From a virus: 34,932 bases of DNA. Location of the stretch: the IMG/VR virus record IMGVR_UViG_3300042542_000630, positions 1 through 34,932 of that record. The stretch is one strand, 5' to 3'. The position numbers and the translations under genes were made by a program. Of this stretch, positions 23,126 to 31,174 are shown in pieces (position 1 is the stretch's first letter; every line of letters starts with the position of its first letter). The notes beneath the pieces were generated by a model. That model saw only the letters and a program-made list of their open reading frames with translations. It made no database searches and had not been told where the DNA came from.

Positions 23126-23312
23126 TGCGTGCTTCCTCATATTGGACCGACTTGCCGTCAATCACCTTCTGCATGACGACACGTTGCTTCTCAGCCTTTT
23201 CCAACGCCTTTGCGTATGCCGCGTCACACTGCCAATCTTTGACTTTGTAACCGCCAATAAAGCCGACCAGAATAAGGCCGCCCATGACGTAAGGCGTTGG
23301 AATGCCGAGCAT
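22935..23312 (-). CDS. i-spanin (Rz-like)
   Basis: 125 residues. One N-terminal transmembrane helix (YVMGGLILVGFIGGYKV), then a periplasmic coiled coil (YAKALEKAEKQRVVMQKVIDGKSVQYEEARNAAEV) and a C-terminal Pro/Ser-rich tail. The ATG at 23312 overlaps the endolysin stop (TAATG). An in-frame ATG at 23321 is possible. Pairs with the nested Rz1-like protein. Confidence 0.85.
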   Translation of the reverse strand: MLGIPTPYVMGGLILVGFIGGYKVKDWQCDAAYAKALEKAEKQRVVMQKVIDGKSVQYEEARNAAEVTSVERTNTIKEIYRDIPAPPADCPAPPDGVVSLLIESIRDTDTPGSSGKSVSAVQKPE

Positions 23313-23923
23313 TATAGCCAACTCGCGTATTTACGGGTCTTCATCTTGCGGTCATCCAAGCCATGCGTGCCACCATTGATACGCTTTGTCAGAGCGAGAA
23401 TAGCCGCATCGTTAATGCCCTGGTCGCAGACGCCCCACAGCTTGTTCTTGTCGAAGAACCACAGGGCGCTCTCAAAGCAAAGCTCACCAGCCACCAGATC
23501 AGGGTTATCCATCACATCAGGGCGGCCAATGTAGTTAGCAAATGCCTGATAGTTGGACTTGCCTGTCAGTTGGAGCGCACCGCGTCCTCGGAACTTCCAT
23601 CCGTCTCCGCTTCCCTCGTCCCCATTGCCCATGCGATTTGCATAGACACGATTGGCAATCTTTTGCGGTTGACGTTCGTAGGCTTTAGCCAGCGCATCAG
23701 TCGGGAAATACTTGCCGAAAATACCGCGCAGACCTTTTGCACCATAGTTCAGGTTCTCCGAGAACGCCTTGAAATTGCCACTCTCGTGAGCCGTCTGGGC
23801 AAAGAAGTGTGCAGCGCGGTTCTTGTTCAGCTTGTAATAGGCCGCAGCAGCCTTGAGCGTGCCAGGACCAAAAGCGCCATCAGCGGTTACGCCGATTTTC
23901 TGTTGAAGGTTTGCTAGGCTCAT
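23312..23923 (-). CDS. GH19-type endolysin
   Basis: 203 residues from the ATG overlapping the preceding stop (ATGA). N-terminal short binding-like segment (MSLANLQQKIGVTADGAFGPGTLKAAAAYY), then the GH19 chitinase-like muramidase domain: AHESGNFKAFSENLNY (E47, E56) and FRGRGALQLTG at 111-121. It degrades peptidoglycan at lysis. Next to spanins. Confidence 0.92.
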   Translation of the reverse strand: MSLANLQQKIGVTADGAFGPGTLKAAAAYYKLNKNRAAHFFAQTAHESGNFKAFSENLNYGAKGLRGIFGKYFPTDALAKAYERQPQKIANRVYANRMGNGDEGSGDGWKFRGRGALQLTGKSNYQAFANYIGRPDVMDNPDLVAGELCFESALWFFDKNKLWGVCDQGINDAAILALTKRINGGTHGLDDRKMKTRKYASWL

Positions 23924-24411
23924 CGTCCAGCACTCCGCCAATCAGGGAAGTCATTTTCGTCAACTACGCCATCGCCATTGGCATCATAGCGCAAGTCGTT
24001 ACGATACTTCTCCCACGGGGCCATATCATCGTCGTCATCGTCATCAGCCAAGTCCAGTTCTTCTTGAACAGGAGCGGCCATAGGCGCAGGCGGCGGTGCT
24101 ACAGGCTCTGGAGCGGGTTCAGGCTCCACAGGCGCAGGCTCTTCAGGCTTCGGGTCACGAGCATTCGCATTGAGGCTCAGACCGCCAAGCAAACCGACAA
24201 ACGCACCGATGATGGTCTGGAATGCCGGATTAATCATCTCCAGCACCGCAGTGCTATCAACAATATCGTTCGGCATGAACAGGCCAACAACCAGCGCCAA
24301 TACGACGACCAGAATGACCGTCGATAGCGTTACAACGGCAGTGCGGATGGTAAATTCTACCGTATCCTCAATGCCGTCTTGTTTACTTTCAAACTTATCC
24401 CAGAAACTCAT
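23920..24411 (-). CDS. Membrane protein with Pro-rich linker and C-terminal EF-hand
   Basis: 163 residues. Two hydrophobic segments (about 28-46 and 63-80) follow a short N-terminus. Then a Glu/Pro/Ala-rich linker (PEEPAPVEPEPAPEPVAPPP), an Asp tract (DDDDDDD) and a canonical EF-hand loop DANGDGVVDEND at 143-154, which fits Ca2+ binding at positions 1, 3, 5, 9 and 12. Directly upstream of the endolysin gene, so a holin role is possible, but the EF-hand is unusual. Function not known. Confidence 0.7.
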   Translation of the reverse strand: MSFWDKFESKQDGIEDTVEFTIRTAVVTLSTVILVVVLALVVGLFMPNDIVDSTAVLEMINPAFQTIIGAFVGLLGGLSLNANARDPKPEEPAPVEPEPAPEPVAPPPAPMAAPVQEELDLADDDDDDDMAPWEKYRNDLRYDANGDGVVDENDFPDWRSAGR

Positions 24412-24926
24412 TCGTCCCTCCCGGCAAGTGGATTGGCAAGGGTGCGCTGTATCTTGGCATCTAATTCAGTCTGGATTTCCTTGATGCGGCGCTGTTGCTC
24501 CAAATCCTGTGCGCGAAGCTCATTGATTATCGCACGTTGGGATTGAAGCGTCTCCCTCTCCGATACTTGCGTCCTTGCAGTTACAGCATCAACTGTCTGG
24601 CGGGCGCTCATTACGCTATTCCCAAGGCTCCCAGACAGCGCGGCGAGATTATCCGACAAATACTTCGTAGTTTCAAGGTTCATTCTAATCATACGCTCAT
24701 TGCTGTCCTGGCGTTCCTTCATTTTGTTGAAGTCATCGCCCATTGCAGCGTATGTCGCAGTCACTTCCTTCATCGTCAGAAACTGCTGATAAACCTCAAA
24801 TCCAGCCCACAAGCCGCCAACAATCGTGGATACGGCAGCGAAGATAATCGCAATCTTGCCGCTGCTTAGGCCGCCAATATTAAAGCTAAAGCCGCCTTCG
24901 TCGAAAGAGATTTTATCGTCACTCAT
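24408..24926 (-). CDS. Single-pass membrane protein with long coiled coil (172 aa)
   Basis: From ATG 24926. One transmembrane helix (KIAIIFAAVSTIVGGLWAGFEVY) after a short N-terminus, then a long coiled coil (MKERQDSNERMIRMNLETTKYLSDN..., RELRAQDLEQQRRIKEIQTELDAKI). Type resembles phage holin-like or membrane-anchored spacer proteins. It overlaps the secreted protein upstream by 8 bp. Role unknown. Confidence 0.6.
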   Translation of the reverse strand: MSDDKISFDEGGFSFNIGGLSSGKIAIIFAAVSTIVGGLWAGFEVYQQFLTMKEVTATYAAMGDDFNKMKERQDSNERMIRMNLETTKYLSDNLAALSGSLGNSVMSARQTVDAVTARTQVSERETLQSQRAIINELRAQDLEQQRRIKEIQTELDAKIQRTLANPLAGRDE

Positions 24927-26529
24927 ATTGTGCATCCACCATTTGCTGCCAACGGCCATCACTCCCCTGCATCATTCTGTATAATACCATATTTGCGTCA
25001 GGAATGCGACGACCACGATAGATGTCCCTTGGTTGATAGAATGGCAGATCAGGGATACGGGCCTGCGTGTAAGCAGAATAGCCAACGGGGATTACCGCAA
25101 GCTGTGTCATTGCCTCATTTTCGCCACTATTCACATCGCCAACGTCGATATTTTGCCCAGATGACATCTCAGCCTGCATATTGAGCAGTTCCATCTGCTG
25201 TGCCTGTCCTGATGGAGTAGATGTCTCGCTGCCAATCGTTGTGGTGATTACAGGCTGGAACGTAGGCCCTTCTGTTGGCTGTAAACTATAAGTTACACCA
25301 GCCGTCTCAGTTGTCGTTTGAGCGCCGTGTATCTGCTCATATTGGGCATCTGCCATTGCAACGAATGCGACATCCTGCGCGCTAACCTGAAGAACAGTCT
25401 CACGGGTAAACAGATCAGCCTCTTCAATGGCTTCACGCTGGAAGAATGCCACATTGCTGTCAGTGCGGCTCTCAGGGCTATTAGAAGCGATTACAGGGCC
25501 ATTTGAACCTGACGGCCCCTGCGTTGCCTGACGCGCCTCTTCAGCCTCCTGCGCCTCTTTAGCGACTGCCTCAAGGGCGCTAGACACTTCTGCAGCCGTT
25601 GGTCCTTCCACTTGCTCGGATACAACCTCAGATGATGCCGACAATGCCGCTAATTCGTCTGGACTTAGCCGCTCTTCCTCCGTTTCAGCCGCCTCATCTT
25701 CTTCAATGTCGTCCATAGCCACTTCTTCTGAAATAGGTTCTACCACTACTTCAGAAGCAACTTCAGTTTCTGCGATAACTTCTTCGACAACAGCATCTTC
25801 AGGCTCCGGCTCCACAATTTGCGCAGCCTGCTCTTCCACAACCTCTTCTTGCTGTTGCGTAATTACAACAGTTTCCGGCTCTGGCGTTGGTGCAACGACG
25901 ACTGGGCTAAAAACAGGCTCTGGTTCAGGCTGTGGAGCGGGTGCGCCAGCGACATATGACGTATTATCAAGCAGATTTACGTTTTGGCCGTAGAATATGG
26001 AGATGCTGTCCGACATTGCAGGACCAGTGAGGCCAGCCGTGACTAAATGCCACTGGTTGTTAACGTCTCCGTAGTTCCACTGCACCTTTCCGTCAGGGAA
26101 CAAAGCAATCTCAAGCGTGTTAGGTAAGCCAGAGCCGTATTCCTGCGTGTTATACCAGCCGAATACAGCCGAATTTGCGTCTGTGCGGTAATATGGGTTG
26201 CCGCCACTAATCAGGTCTGTCCAGAGGCCGTAAATCGTGTTTCGTGGAGCCTGCTCGATAGGCATTCCGTTGCAGCAGAGATGGCCTACGTTGTTAAACG
26301 AGACAAATCCGTTTGATGATACCCATGCTTGGGTGAATGTTTGGCCGTAATACTCAAACGGAAACGCCAATTGCACTAGCCGCGTGCTGTCATCACCCCC
26401 GTTTAGAGGTGTCATCGTCTGTGGTGAGCCGATGATTTGTGGCGGAATTGGGGCTGGGGTGTAGTCCTGTGCCGCAATCGGTGCTGAGATTAACGCCGCG
26501 AGGAGCGTTTGGGCTTGTTTTCTTCCCAT
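24919..26529 (-). CDS. Secreted protein with nidogen-like domain and acidic repeat region
   Basis: 536 residues. Signal peptide MGRKQAQTLLAALISAPIAAQ, then a nidogen-like domain (about 45-200; FPFEYYGQTFTQAWVSSNGFVSFNN ... FGWYNTQEYG ... VQWNYGDVN). A 120-residue Glu/Val-rich acidic stretch follows (VEEQAAQIVEPEPEDAVVEE), then a C-terminal part with TVLQVSAQDVAFVAMADAQYEQIHGAQ. It should be exported. Nidogen-like domains mediate adhesion. A role at the host surface or virion tip is a guess. Confidence 0.7.
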   Translation of the reverse strand: MGRKQAQTLLAALISAPIAAQDYTPAPIPPQIIGSPQTMTPLNGGDDSTRLVQLAFPFEYYGQTFTQAWVSSNGFVSFNNVGHLCCNGMPIEQAPRNTIYGLWTDLISGGNPYYRTDANSAVFGWYNTQEYGSGLPNTLEIALFPDGKVQWNYGDVNNQWHLVTAGLTGPAMSDSISIFYGQNVNLLDNTSYVAGAPAPQPEPEPVFSPVVVAPTPEPETVVITQQQEEVVEEQAAQIVEPEPEDAVVEEVIAETEVASEVVVEPISEEVAMDDIEEDEAAETEEERLSPDELAALSASSEVVSEQVEGPTAAEVSSALEAVAKEAQEAEEARQATQGPSGSNGPVIASNSPESRTDSNVAFFQREAIEEADLFTRETVLQVSAQDVAFVAMADAQYEQIHGAQTTTETAGVTYSLQPTEGPTFQPVITTTIGSETSTPSGQAQQMELLNMQAEMSSGQNIDVGDVNSGENEAMTQLAVIPVGYSAYTQARIPDLPFYQPRDIYRGRRIPDANMVLYRMMQGSDGRWQQMVDAQYE

Positions 26530-27509
26530 GCCGCTGAAGCCTCTTTGCCGATTTTCCCTTCATACGGGCAGGGTGTGCCAGCCATCTTCATTGCGTCGAA
26601 AACACGCTCGTCTTGGCATAGCAGAGACACAGCAGCCACCCGCATACCCATATCGTAGAGCGTCTTAGACAGCTTCAGGGCTTCGCAGTTCTTATCGCGG
26701 ATGGTCTTGCCACCAGAGATGCCGAGAATTTGCGTCTGAACAGCCCCAGAAACGCCTGTGGTGCAAAGGTCTTGGCTGTAGCTCATCATGCTTGGCGCAA
26801 TGGCTGACGGAGGCGGAGACTTGATGTTCTGGTCTACCACCTGGCGGTTCACGCTCTCGCTGTAGCTTTTGCTGTCAGAGACGTTGACGTTGTTGTTCTG
26901 GTTAACGTTCCGGCTGTCCGATGTGCTGACAGACGTATTCTGGTTCACATTCGTGCTAACCGAGCGGCTGTCAGACACGTTCGTGTTCACGTTGGTGTTG
27001 ACGTTCTCAGATGTGCTGGTCGAGATGTTCGTGTTCAGGTTCGTGTTGGTTGACGAGCTTGTCGCATTGCTCTCGCTGAAGTTGCGATTGGTATTGAGGT
27101 TCGTCGATGTTGACGCACTCTCATTTACGTTGCGGTTCGTGTTGACGTTTACGCTGTTAACCGTGCTGTTGTTGGTGCTGTTTACCGTCTGGTTAACCGT
27201 GCTGGTCGAAACGTCCGTGTTCTGATTGATATTGGTCGATGTGCTGGTTGACGTATTCTGGTTGATGTTCGTCAACGTGCCGGACTGAATGTTGTTGTTC
27301 GTGTTGACATTTGTAGACGTTGAAGTGCTGGTTGATGTCGAGACGTTGTTGTTGTTGTTTGTGTTCGTGCTAGTCGCCGTTGACGTAGACGTATTGACGT
27401 TGTTGTTCGTATTCGTTGCCGTCGATGTGGTGGTCGTGTCGTAGACGTAGTTAGTCGATTGCGCGAATGCTGCCACAGGAACAAAAGCAAGCAGCAGCAG
27501 TTTACGCAT
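26490..27509 (-). CDS. Secreted Asn/Thr/Ser-rich repeat protein
   Basis: 339 residues. Signal peptide MRKLLLLAFVPVAAFAQ. Residues ~20-225 are a long low-complexity region of N, T, S and V (NVNTSTSTATSTNTNNNNNV, and similar), with evident short-period repeats. The C-terminal ~100 residues are a compact domain with four cysteines (DLCTTG, KNCEALKL, LLCQDE, TPCPYEG). The ATG overlaps the previous stop (TAATG). The repeat may form a beta-solenoid or extended surface structure. Confidence 0.75.
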   Translation of the reverse strand: MRKLLLLAFVPVAAFAQSTNYVYDTTTTSTATNTNNNVNTSTSTATSTNTNNNNNVSTSTSTSTSTNVNTNNNIQSGTLTNINQNTSTSTSTNINQNTDVSTSTVNQTVNSTNNSTVNSVNVNTNRNVNESASTSTNLNTNRNFSESNATSSSTNTNLNTNISTSTSENVNTNVNTNVSDSRSVSTNVNQNTSVSTSDSRNVNQNNNVNVSDSKSYSESVNRQVVDQNIKSPPPSAIAPSMMSYSQDLCTTGVSGAVQTQILGISGGKTIRDKNCEALKLSKTLYDMGMRVAAVSLLCQDERVFDAMKMAGTPCPYEGKIGKEASAAWEENKPKRSSRR

Positions 27510-27715
27510 TAGCGATCCGCCTTGTTGTCCAACTTATCTTCGATGCGACGAAGGTGCATCATCACCTCATCAAACTTCTTGTCGATGGCCGCAAACTTAT
27601 CATCACCATATGACAGCTTCGTCTCAATGATGGCGATATTCTTGTTTAACTGAACCCATACGCCGATAACGCTTCCGAGTAGGGCCAGTGCGGTAACGAT
27701 GAGTTCAGGTGTCAT
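27509..27715 (-). CDS. Membrane-anchored coiled-coil protein, possible holin-like (68 aa)
   Basis: ATG at 27715 overlaps the previous stop (TAATG). MTPELIVTALALLGSVIGVW is a transmembrane helix, followed by an acidic/basic coiled coil (IAIIETKLSYGDDKFAAIDKKFDEVMMHLRRIEDKLD). Common phage membrane-protein type in the lysis or fibre region. Function unknown. Confidence 0.6.
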   Translation of the reverse strand: MTPELIVTALALLGSVIGVWVQLNKNIAIIETKLSYGDDKFAAIDKKFDEVMMHLRRIEDKLDNKADR

Positions 27716-28167
27716 TAGGCAGCCCATTCTTCAGCAGGAGCATCCGGCCATACCGGGTTCAGCAAATCAACTGCGCGCAGAGCAACGCGATATGCGGCAA
27801 AGCTTGCCTTGCAAGCGGCAGTCAAACCAACATCGCCAAGCTGCGTCCAATCGCACTGCGTAAGGCGGCGGTTGCGCTCTTCACGATTGTTTTGCTTCAT
27901 CACGCCTTCGCTAACAGCAATCTCTTCAGCCGTGGCAGGAGTGACAATCCAATTCCGCGTCCAAACGCCATCGACCAATACCGGGTCGCCTTCCGTTACG
28001 CGGCTCTTGTAATCAACGTCTGGATATTGCGCTTCTTGAACAGCCTCATATCCCTCCGGCGCGACAAACGGCGTGGGAAAACTGACGTTAGAGAAACGCA
28101 AACGAAGGTCACCTTCGTAAATAGGATATTCGGCGACTGCGCCGTTTTCAATGCGTGCGTATGTCAT
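27715..28167 (-). CDS. Tail fibre assembly chaperone-like protein
   Basis: 150 residues, overlapping the propeller gene stop (ATGA). The C-terminal motif ERNRRLTQCDWTQLGDVGL ... FAAYRVALRAVDLLNPVWPDAP is that of phage tail-fibre assembly chaperones (Phage_tail_APC type). These proteins bind the fibre tip during folding. The gene sits right after the candidate receptor-binding protein, as usual. Confidence 0.75.
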   Translation of the reverse strand: MTYARIENGAVAEYPIYEGDLRLRFSNVSFPTPFVAPEGYEAVQEAQYPDVDYKSRVTEGDPVLVDGVWTRNWIVTPATAEEIAVSEGVMKQNNREERNRRLTQCDWTQLGDVGLTAACKASFAAYRVALRAVDLLNPVWPDAPAEEWAA

Positions 28168-29459
28168 ATTTCAACCACCTGTGCTGCAAATCCTGATGTA
28201 AAATCACCCATGCTAGACGAGCCGCTATTGTATGACGGGTCCGCCCATGTGAAAGTTGGCGTAGTAGATGTATAGCTTGCGTTACTATTCGTAAGTGAGA
28301 TTGTCGCGTATGTAATAGTTACTCCGCCTACAACATACGAACCAGCCCCGTCACCAGTATCCGGCAATTTTCCGAATACAATGCGGCCAAATGATTGTGT
28401 TTTTGTAATAAAGTAAAACGAGCCAAGATTATCTACAGCTATATCAGCTCCGCCACCTTGGTTTCCAGTGACAATTACTGAGGATATACTGCGCTGCCAT
28501 TGGACATCACCAGAACTGTTGTATTTAACAATATTTGCTTGAGTAGTTGTTCCTCCAATAACGTATATATTGTTACTTGCATCAACACATACGTTTGTAG
28601 GGGCTCCAGCACTTGATAGATTTTTCTGCCACTGTAGCGTTCCAGACGAATTATATTTTGCGGTTATATAATCTCCCGTGCCATCTGGATTTCCGACTAC
28701 AATTACATTTTCTGCGCTATCAAGAGTAAGTGCCTTTGTAGCCAATATCCCACCAACACCCCAGCTAAATTGACGCTGCCATTGGAGAGTGCCGGATGTG
28801 TTGAATTTAGCCACAACCCAACCGCGCTGGTCAGACCACCTTACACTTGCATATACATTCCCTGCGCTTGTCACAGCGAGGCCCGCAACAAGCGCGCCGT
28901 CATTCATCGTGAACTGCCACTGGAGAGTTCCAGACGAATTAAATTTCACAATTCCCGGACGACCTGTGAATTTACCGGCAACATAAACATTACCGCTTCC
29001 ATCCACCGCAATTCTGTTTGGGCGCTCGTCGCCATTGTTGGGCGGATCAGTCGGTGGCTTTTGGTAGTATCGCTGCCATTGAAGAACGCCAGACGAATTG
29101 TATTTTGCAACAATCATCTGGTAAGAGTAATAAGGCTCCCATTGCCCCGCTTCTGGATTAAACCATTCTCCGGGAGAATATAGATTAAAGCCGCAAGTAT
29201 AGACGTTGCCGCTACTATCTATAGTCATGTCTTGGCAGTAAGCGTCCGCAATGGTCGAACTTAACCCTTTGCGCCACTGAACTGTCGGATTTGAATTATA
29301 CTTTATTGTATGGATTGACCACCCGACCGCCCACGAACCAATATAGACATTTTTTGAACTGTCTGCTTCTACCGCAACAGATTTATAGTTTGCGTCTGTA
29401 TTGACGGCCAGCCAGCCTAAGCCGCCGGAGCCAGCAGATAGCATTACGCGCTCAAGCAT
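28164..29459 (-). CDS. Beta-propeller tail protein (SBBP-like repeats), candidate receptor-binding
   Basis: 431 residues. Six repeats around a conserved hydrophobic QW signature (VQWRKG, LQWQRY, LQWQFT, LQWQRQ, LQWQKN, VQWQRS), each ~50 residues with SGNVYVAG-type beta strands, so a six-bladed propeller is likely. The last ~60 residues are a beta-rich end. No transmembrane helix is seen. It is followed by the fibre chaperone, which suggests a tail tip protein that binds the host surface. Confidence 0.7.
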   Translation of the reverse strand: MLERVMLSAGSGGLGWLAVNTDANYKSVAVEADSSKNVYIGSWAVGWSIHTIKYNSNPTVQWRKGLSSTIADAYCQDMTIDSSGNVYTCGFNLYSPGEWFNPEAGQWEPYYSYQMIVAKYNSSGVLQWQRYYQKPPTDPPNNGDERPNRIAVDGSGNVYVAGKFTGRPGIVKFNSSGTLQWQFTMNDGALVAGLAVTSAGNVYASVRWSDQRGWVVAKFNTSGTLQWQRQFSWGVGGILATKALTLDSAENVIVVGNPDGTGDYITAKYNSSGTLQWQKNLSSAGAPTNVCVDASNNIYVIGGTTTQANIVKYNSSGDVQWQRSISSVIVTGNQGGGADIAVDNLGSFYFITKTQSFGRIVFGKLPDTGDGAGSYVVGGVTITYATISLTNSNASYTSTTPTFTWADPSYNSGSSSMGDFTSGFAAQVVEI

Positions 29460-30196
29460 TATTTGCTATCCTTCATAAGCTGCACACCACGCCATGTTGT
29501 GCCGCCATCGTCGGTGATAAAGCCAAGAACGTCTACGCCGCTTGTGGTAAGTGTCGGCGCAGTGCCGCCCGGCCACTTGATACCGCTCATCCAAGTCTGA
29601 GTGCCAGTTCCACCGTTGGTGAGTTCAAGCAGGAACGTAAACGCGCCAGATGCCGGGACGTTGGTGACAGTCCAAGTCAAAGCGCCAGATGCCGTCTTAG
29701 TGAAATAGTTACCAGCCGAGCAATCAATGGCAGACGCAGCAACTGCAACAACAGAACTTTTGTAAGCGTCGATTGTTTTGTTCGTGATGGTCTGAGTGTC
29801 GGTTGTGCCGACAAGCGCCCCGCTCGGTGCGGTAAGCGATGTGGTCCATGCAGAACCAGTAGACACGGCAACACCAGCAGCGGGATAGCTTTGGGCTGGG
29901 ATAGCAACCCAACTATTATCGCCACGAAGATAGGTCGTGCTATTAGCTGTTCCTGTGGCGTTCAACTTGGACACCGAGAAGCCAGTAACAGTCGCGCTTG
30001 TTACGTTCAGCGTGCCAGCAACAGCAATCGTCTTACCAGCGCCTACGTTCAGACCAACGCTTGTCCCTGTGCCTGCCGCTGCAAACAGCGCGTCAATGCT
30101 ATCAAGGTCGGTATTAAGCTTGGTCCCCCAAGTATCAGCAGAAGCGCCGACTTCGGGTTTAGTAAGTCCAAGGTTAGTTGTGGTTGTATCAGCCAT
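29459..30196 (-). CDS. Tail fibre-like protein (245 aa)
   Basis: N-terminus [38 protein letters not shown] is a virion-anchoring motif found in many phage tail fibres, followed by Ala/Thr/Gly beta-helical repeats ([22 protein letters not shown]). The stop overlaps the propeller ATG (29459). Probably a connector between tail and tip. Confidence 0.75.
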   Translation of the reverse strand: MADTTTTNLGLTKPEVGASADTWGTKLNTDLDSIDALFAAAGTGTSVGLNVGAGKTIAVAGTLNVTSATVTGFSVSKLNATGTANSTTYLRGDNSWVAIPAQSYPAAGVAVSTGSAWTTSLTAPSGALVGTTDTQTITNKTIDAYKSSVVAVAASAIDCSAGNYFTKTASGALTWTVTNVPASGAFTFLLELTNGGTGTQTWMSGIKWPGGTAPTLTTSGVDVLGFITDDGGTTWRGVQLMKDSK

Positions 30197-30204
30197 CTTT
30201 TACC

Positions 30205-30780
30205 TCATGCCGCTTCCAGATATTCGGGGAAGCCTTTAACCGTCCAAGTCTCTGCTGTAACAGAAATTGGTGTCCATGTCTCTGCTGTTATTGGTTGCGG
30301 CTCCCATTTCTTAACAGCAGTCACTGCAACGCTAGAAACACCACTAATCGCAACACTTCCAACTCGGACAAATCCAGCATTAACTGTTACAGATGCAGCC
30401 GCGCTCGACGCAACAACACCACCAGCAGTGTAATTAGCTGAAACCGCAACAGAAGACGCTGAAGCAGACGTTACTTGCCCAATTACAGACGTTCCGCCAG
30501 CAGCCGTTACAGTAGATGCCGCAGAAACCGCCACAGAAGCGTCTACAACGCGAATTGCAGCAACCTGGGTAGTTGATACCGCATTTACTTCCAGAGAAGC
30601 GTCAGTGCGCTCTCCAGCCGTTATACTAACAGATGAGAATGCGTTGCTCTCAAGAGCCGCTTCTTTGACAACAACAGCAGCAGCCGATGCCGTGGATGAT
30701 GCACTTACAGATACCGCACCCTCAATAGGGTCGATACCGTAGGCTCCAATCCCGTATAGGCCGCTGCCGTATCCTGCCAT
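30205..30780 (-). CDS. Ala/Ser/Val-rich repeat protein (191 aa)
   Basis: Repetitive beta-type composition (SVSASSTASAAAVVVKEAALE, AVSAASTVTAAGG). The end contains a repeated TAETWT/PITAETW unit. It lies between two fibre genes. Possibly a structural spacer. No family recognised. Confidence 0.6.
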   Translation of the reverse strand: MAGYGSGLYGIGAYGIDPIEGAVSVSASSTASAAAVVVKEAALESNAFSSVSITAGERTDASLEVNAVSTTQVAAIRVVDASVAVSAASTVTAAGGTSVIGQVTSASASSVAVSANYTAGGVVASSAAASVTVNAGFVRVGSVAISGVSSVAVTAVKKWEPQPITAETWTPISVTAETWTVKGFPEYLEAA

Positions 30781-30783
30781 CTA

Positions 30784-31164
30784 TTAGTCTAGCGTAATGT
30801 CGAAGTCGCCAGCAGGGATGCGGAACACATCGCCGCTGTCAATCGTCTTAGATGTAGCCAGACCGCCATAGGCCAGCATATTGCCACCAGTCGACGCGTC
30901 AAACAGCGCAGCGTAGGTGATTGTCCCCCATGATGCAGAGGCAGTCGGAAACTCTACAGCAGCCGTGTTAGATGCAAGGTTAGCTGCAACCGTGAAAGCT
31001 GCCGTCTGACGAGCGTAAGAGCCGCCAGAGACTTCCGTGCCGCCGCCAGCTTCGCCAGGGTTAGACGTAAACAGGCCGACATACAGAGTTGCAGGCGCAG
31101 TGTAGGCCGTTGCACCAAAAACGTGCAGCAGAACCTTGTTTTCGAGATAGTTAGAGAACGACAT
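30784..31164 (-). CDS. Tail fibre-like protein, Gp80-type (126 aa)
   Basis: Begins MSFSNYLENKVLLHVFGATAYTAPATLYVGLFTSNPGEAGGGTEVSGGSYARQ, a pattern common in phage tail proteins often annotated as fibre protein. It ends with GDVFRIPAGDFDITLD. Likely part of the tail or decoration. The function is not shown directly. Confidence 0.7.
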   Translation of the reverse strand: MSFSNYLENKVLLHVFGATAYTAPATLYVGLFTSNPGEAGGGTEVSGGSYARQTAAFTVAANLASNTAAVEFPTASASWGTITYAALFDASTGGNMLAYGGLATSKTIDSGDVFRIPAGDFDITLD

Positions 31165-31174
31165 TTATAGCTCC

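Noticed and set aside
26869-27440. Possible CRISPR or satellite array
   Set aside because: The repeated DNA is protein-coding low complexity (Asn/Thr/Ser codons) with no fixed repeat unit or spacer.
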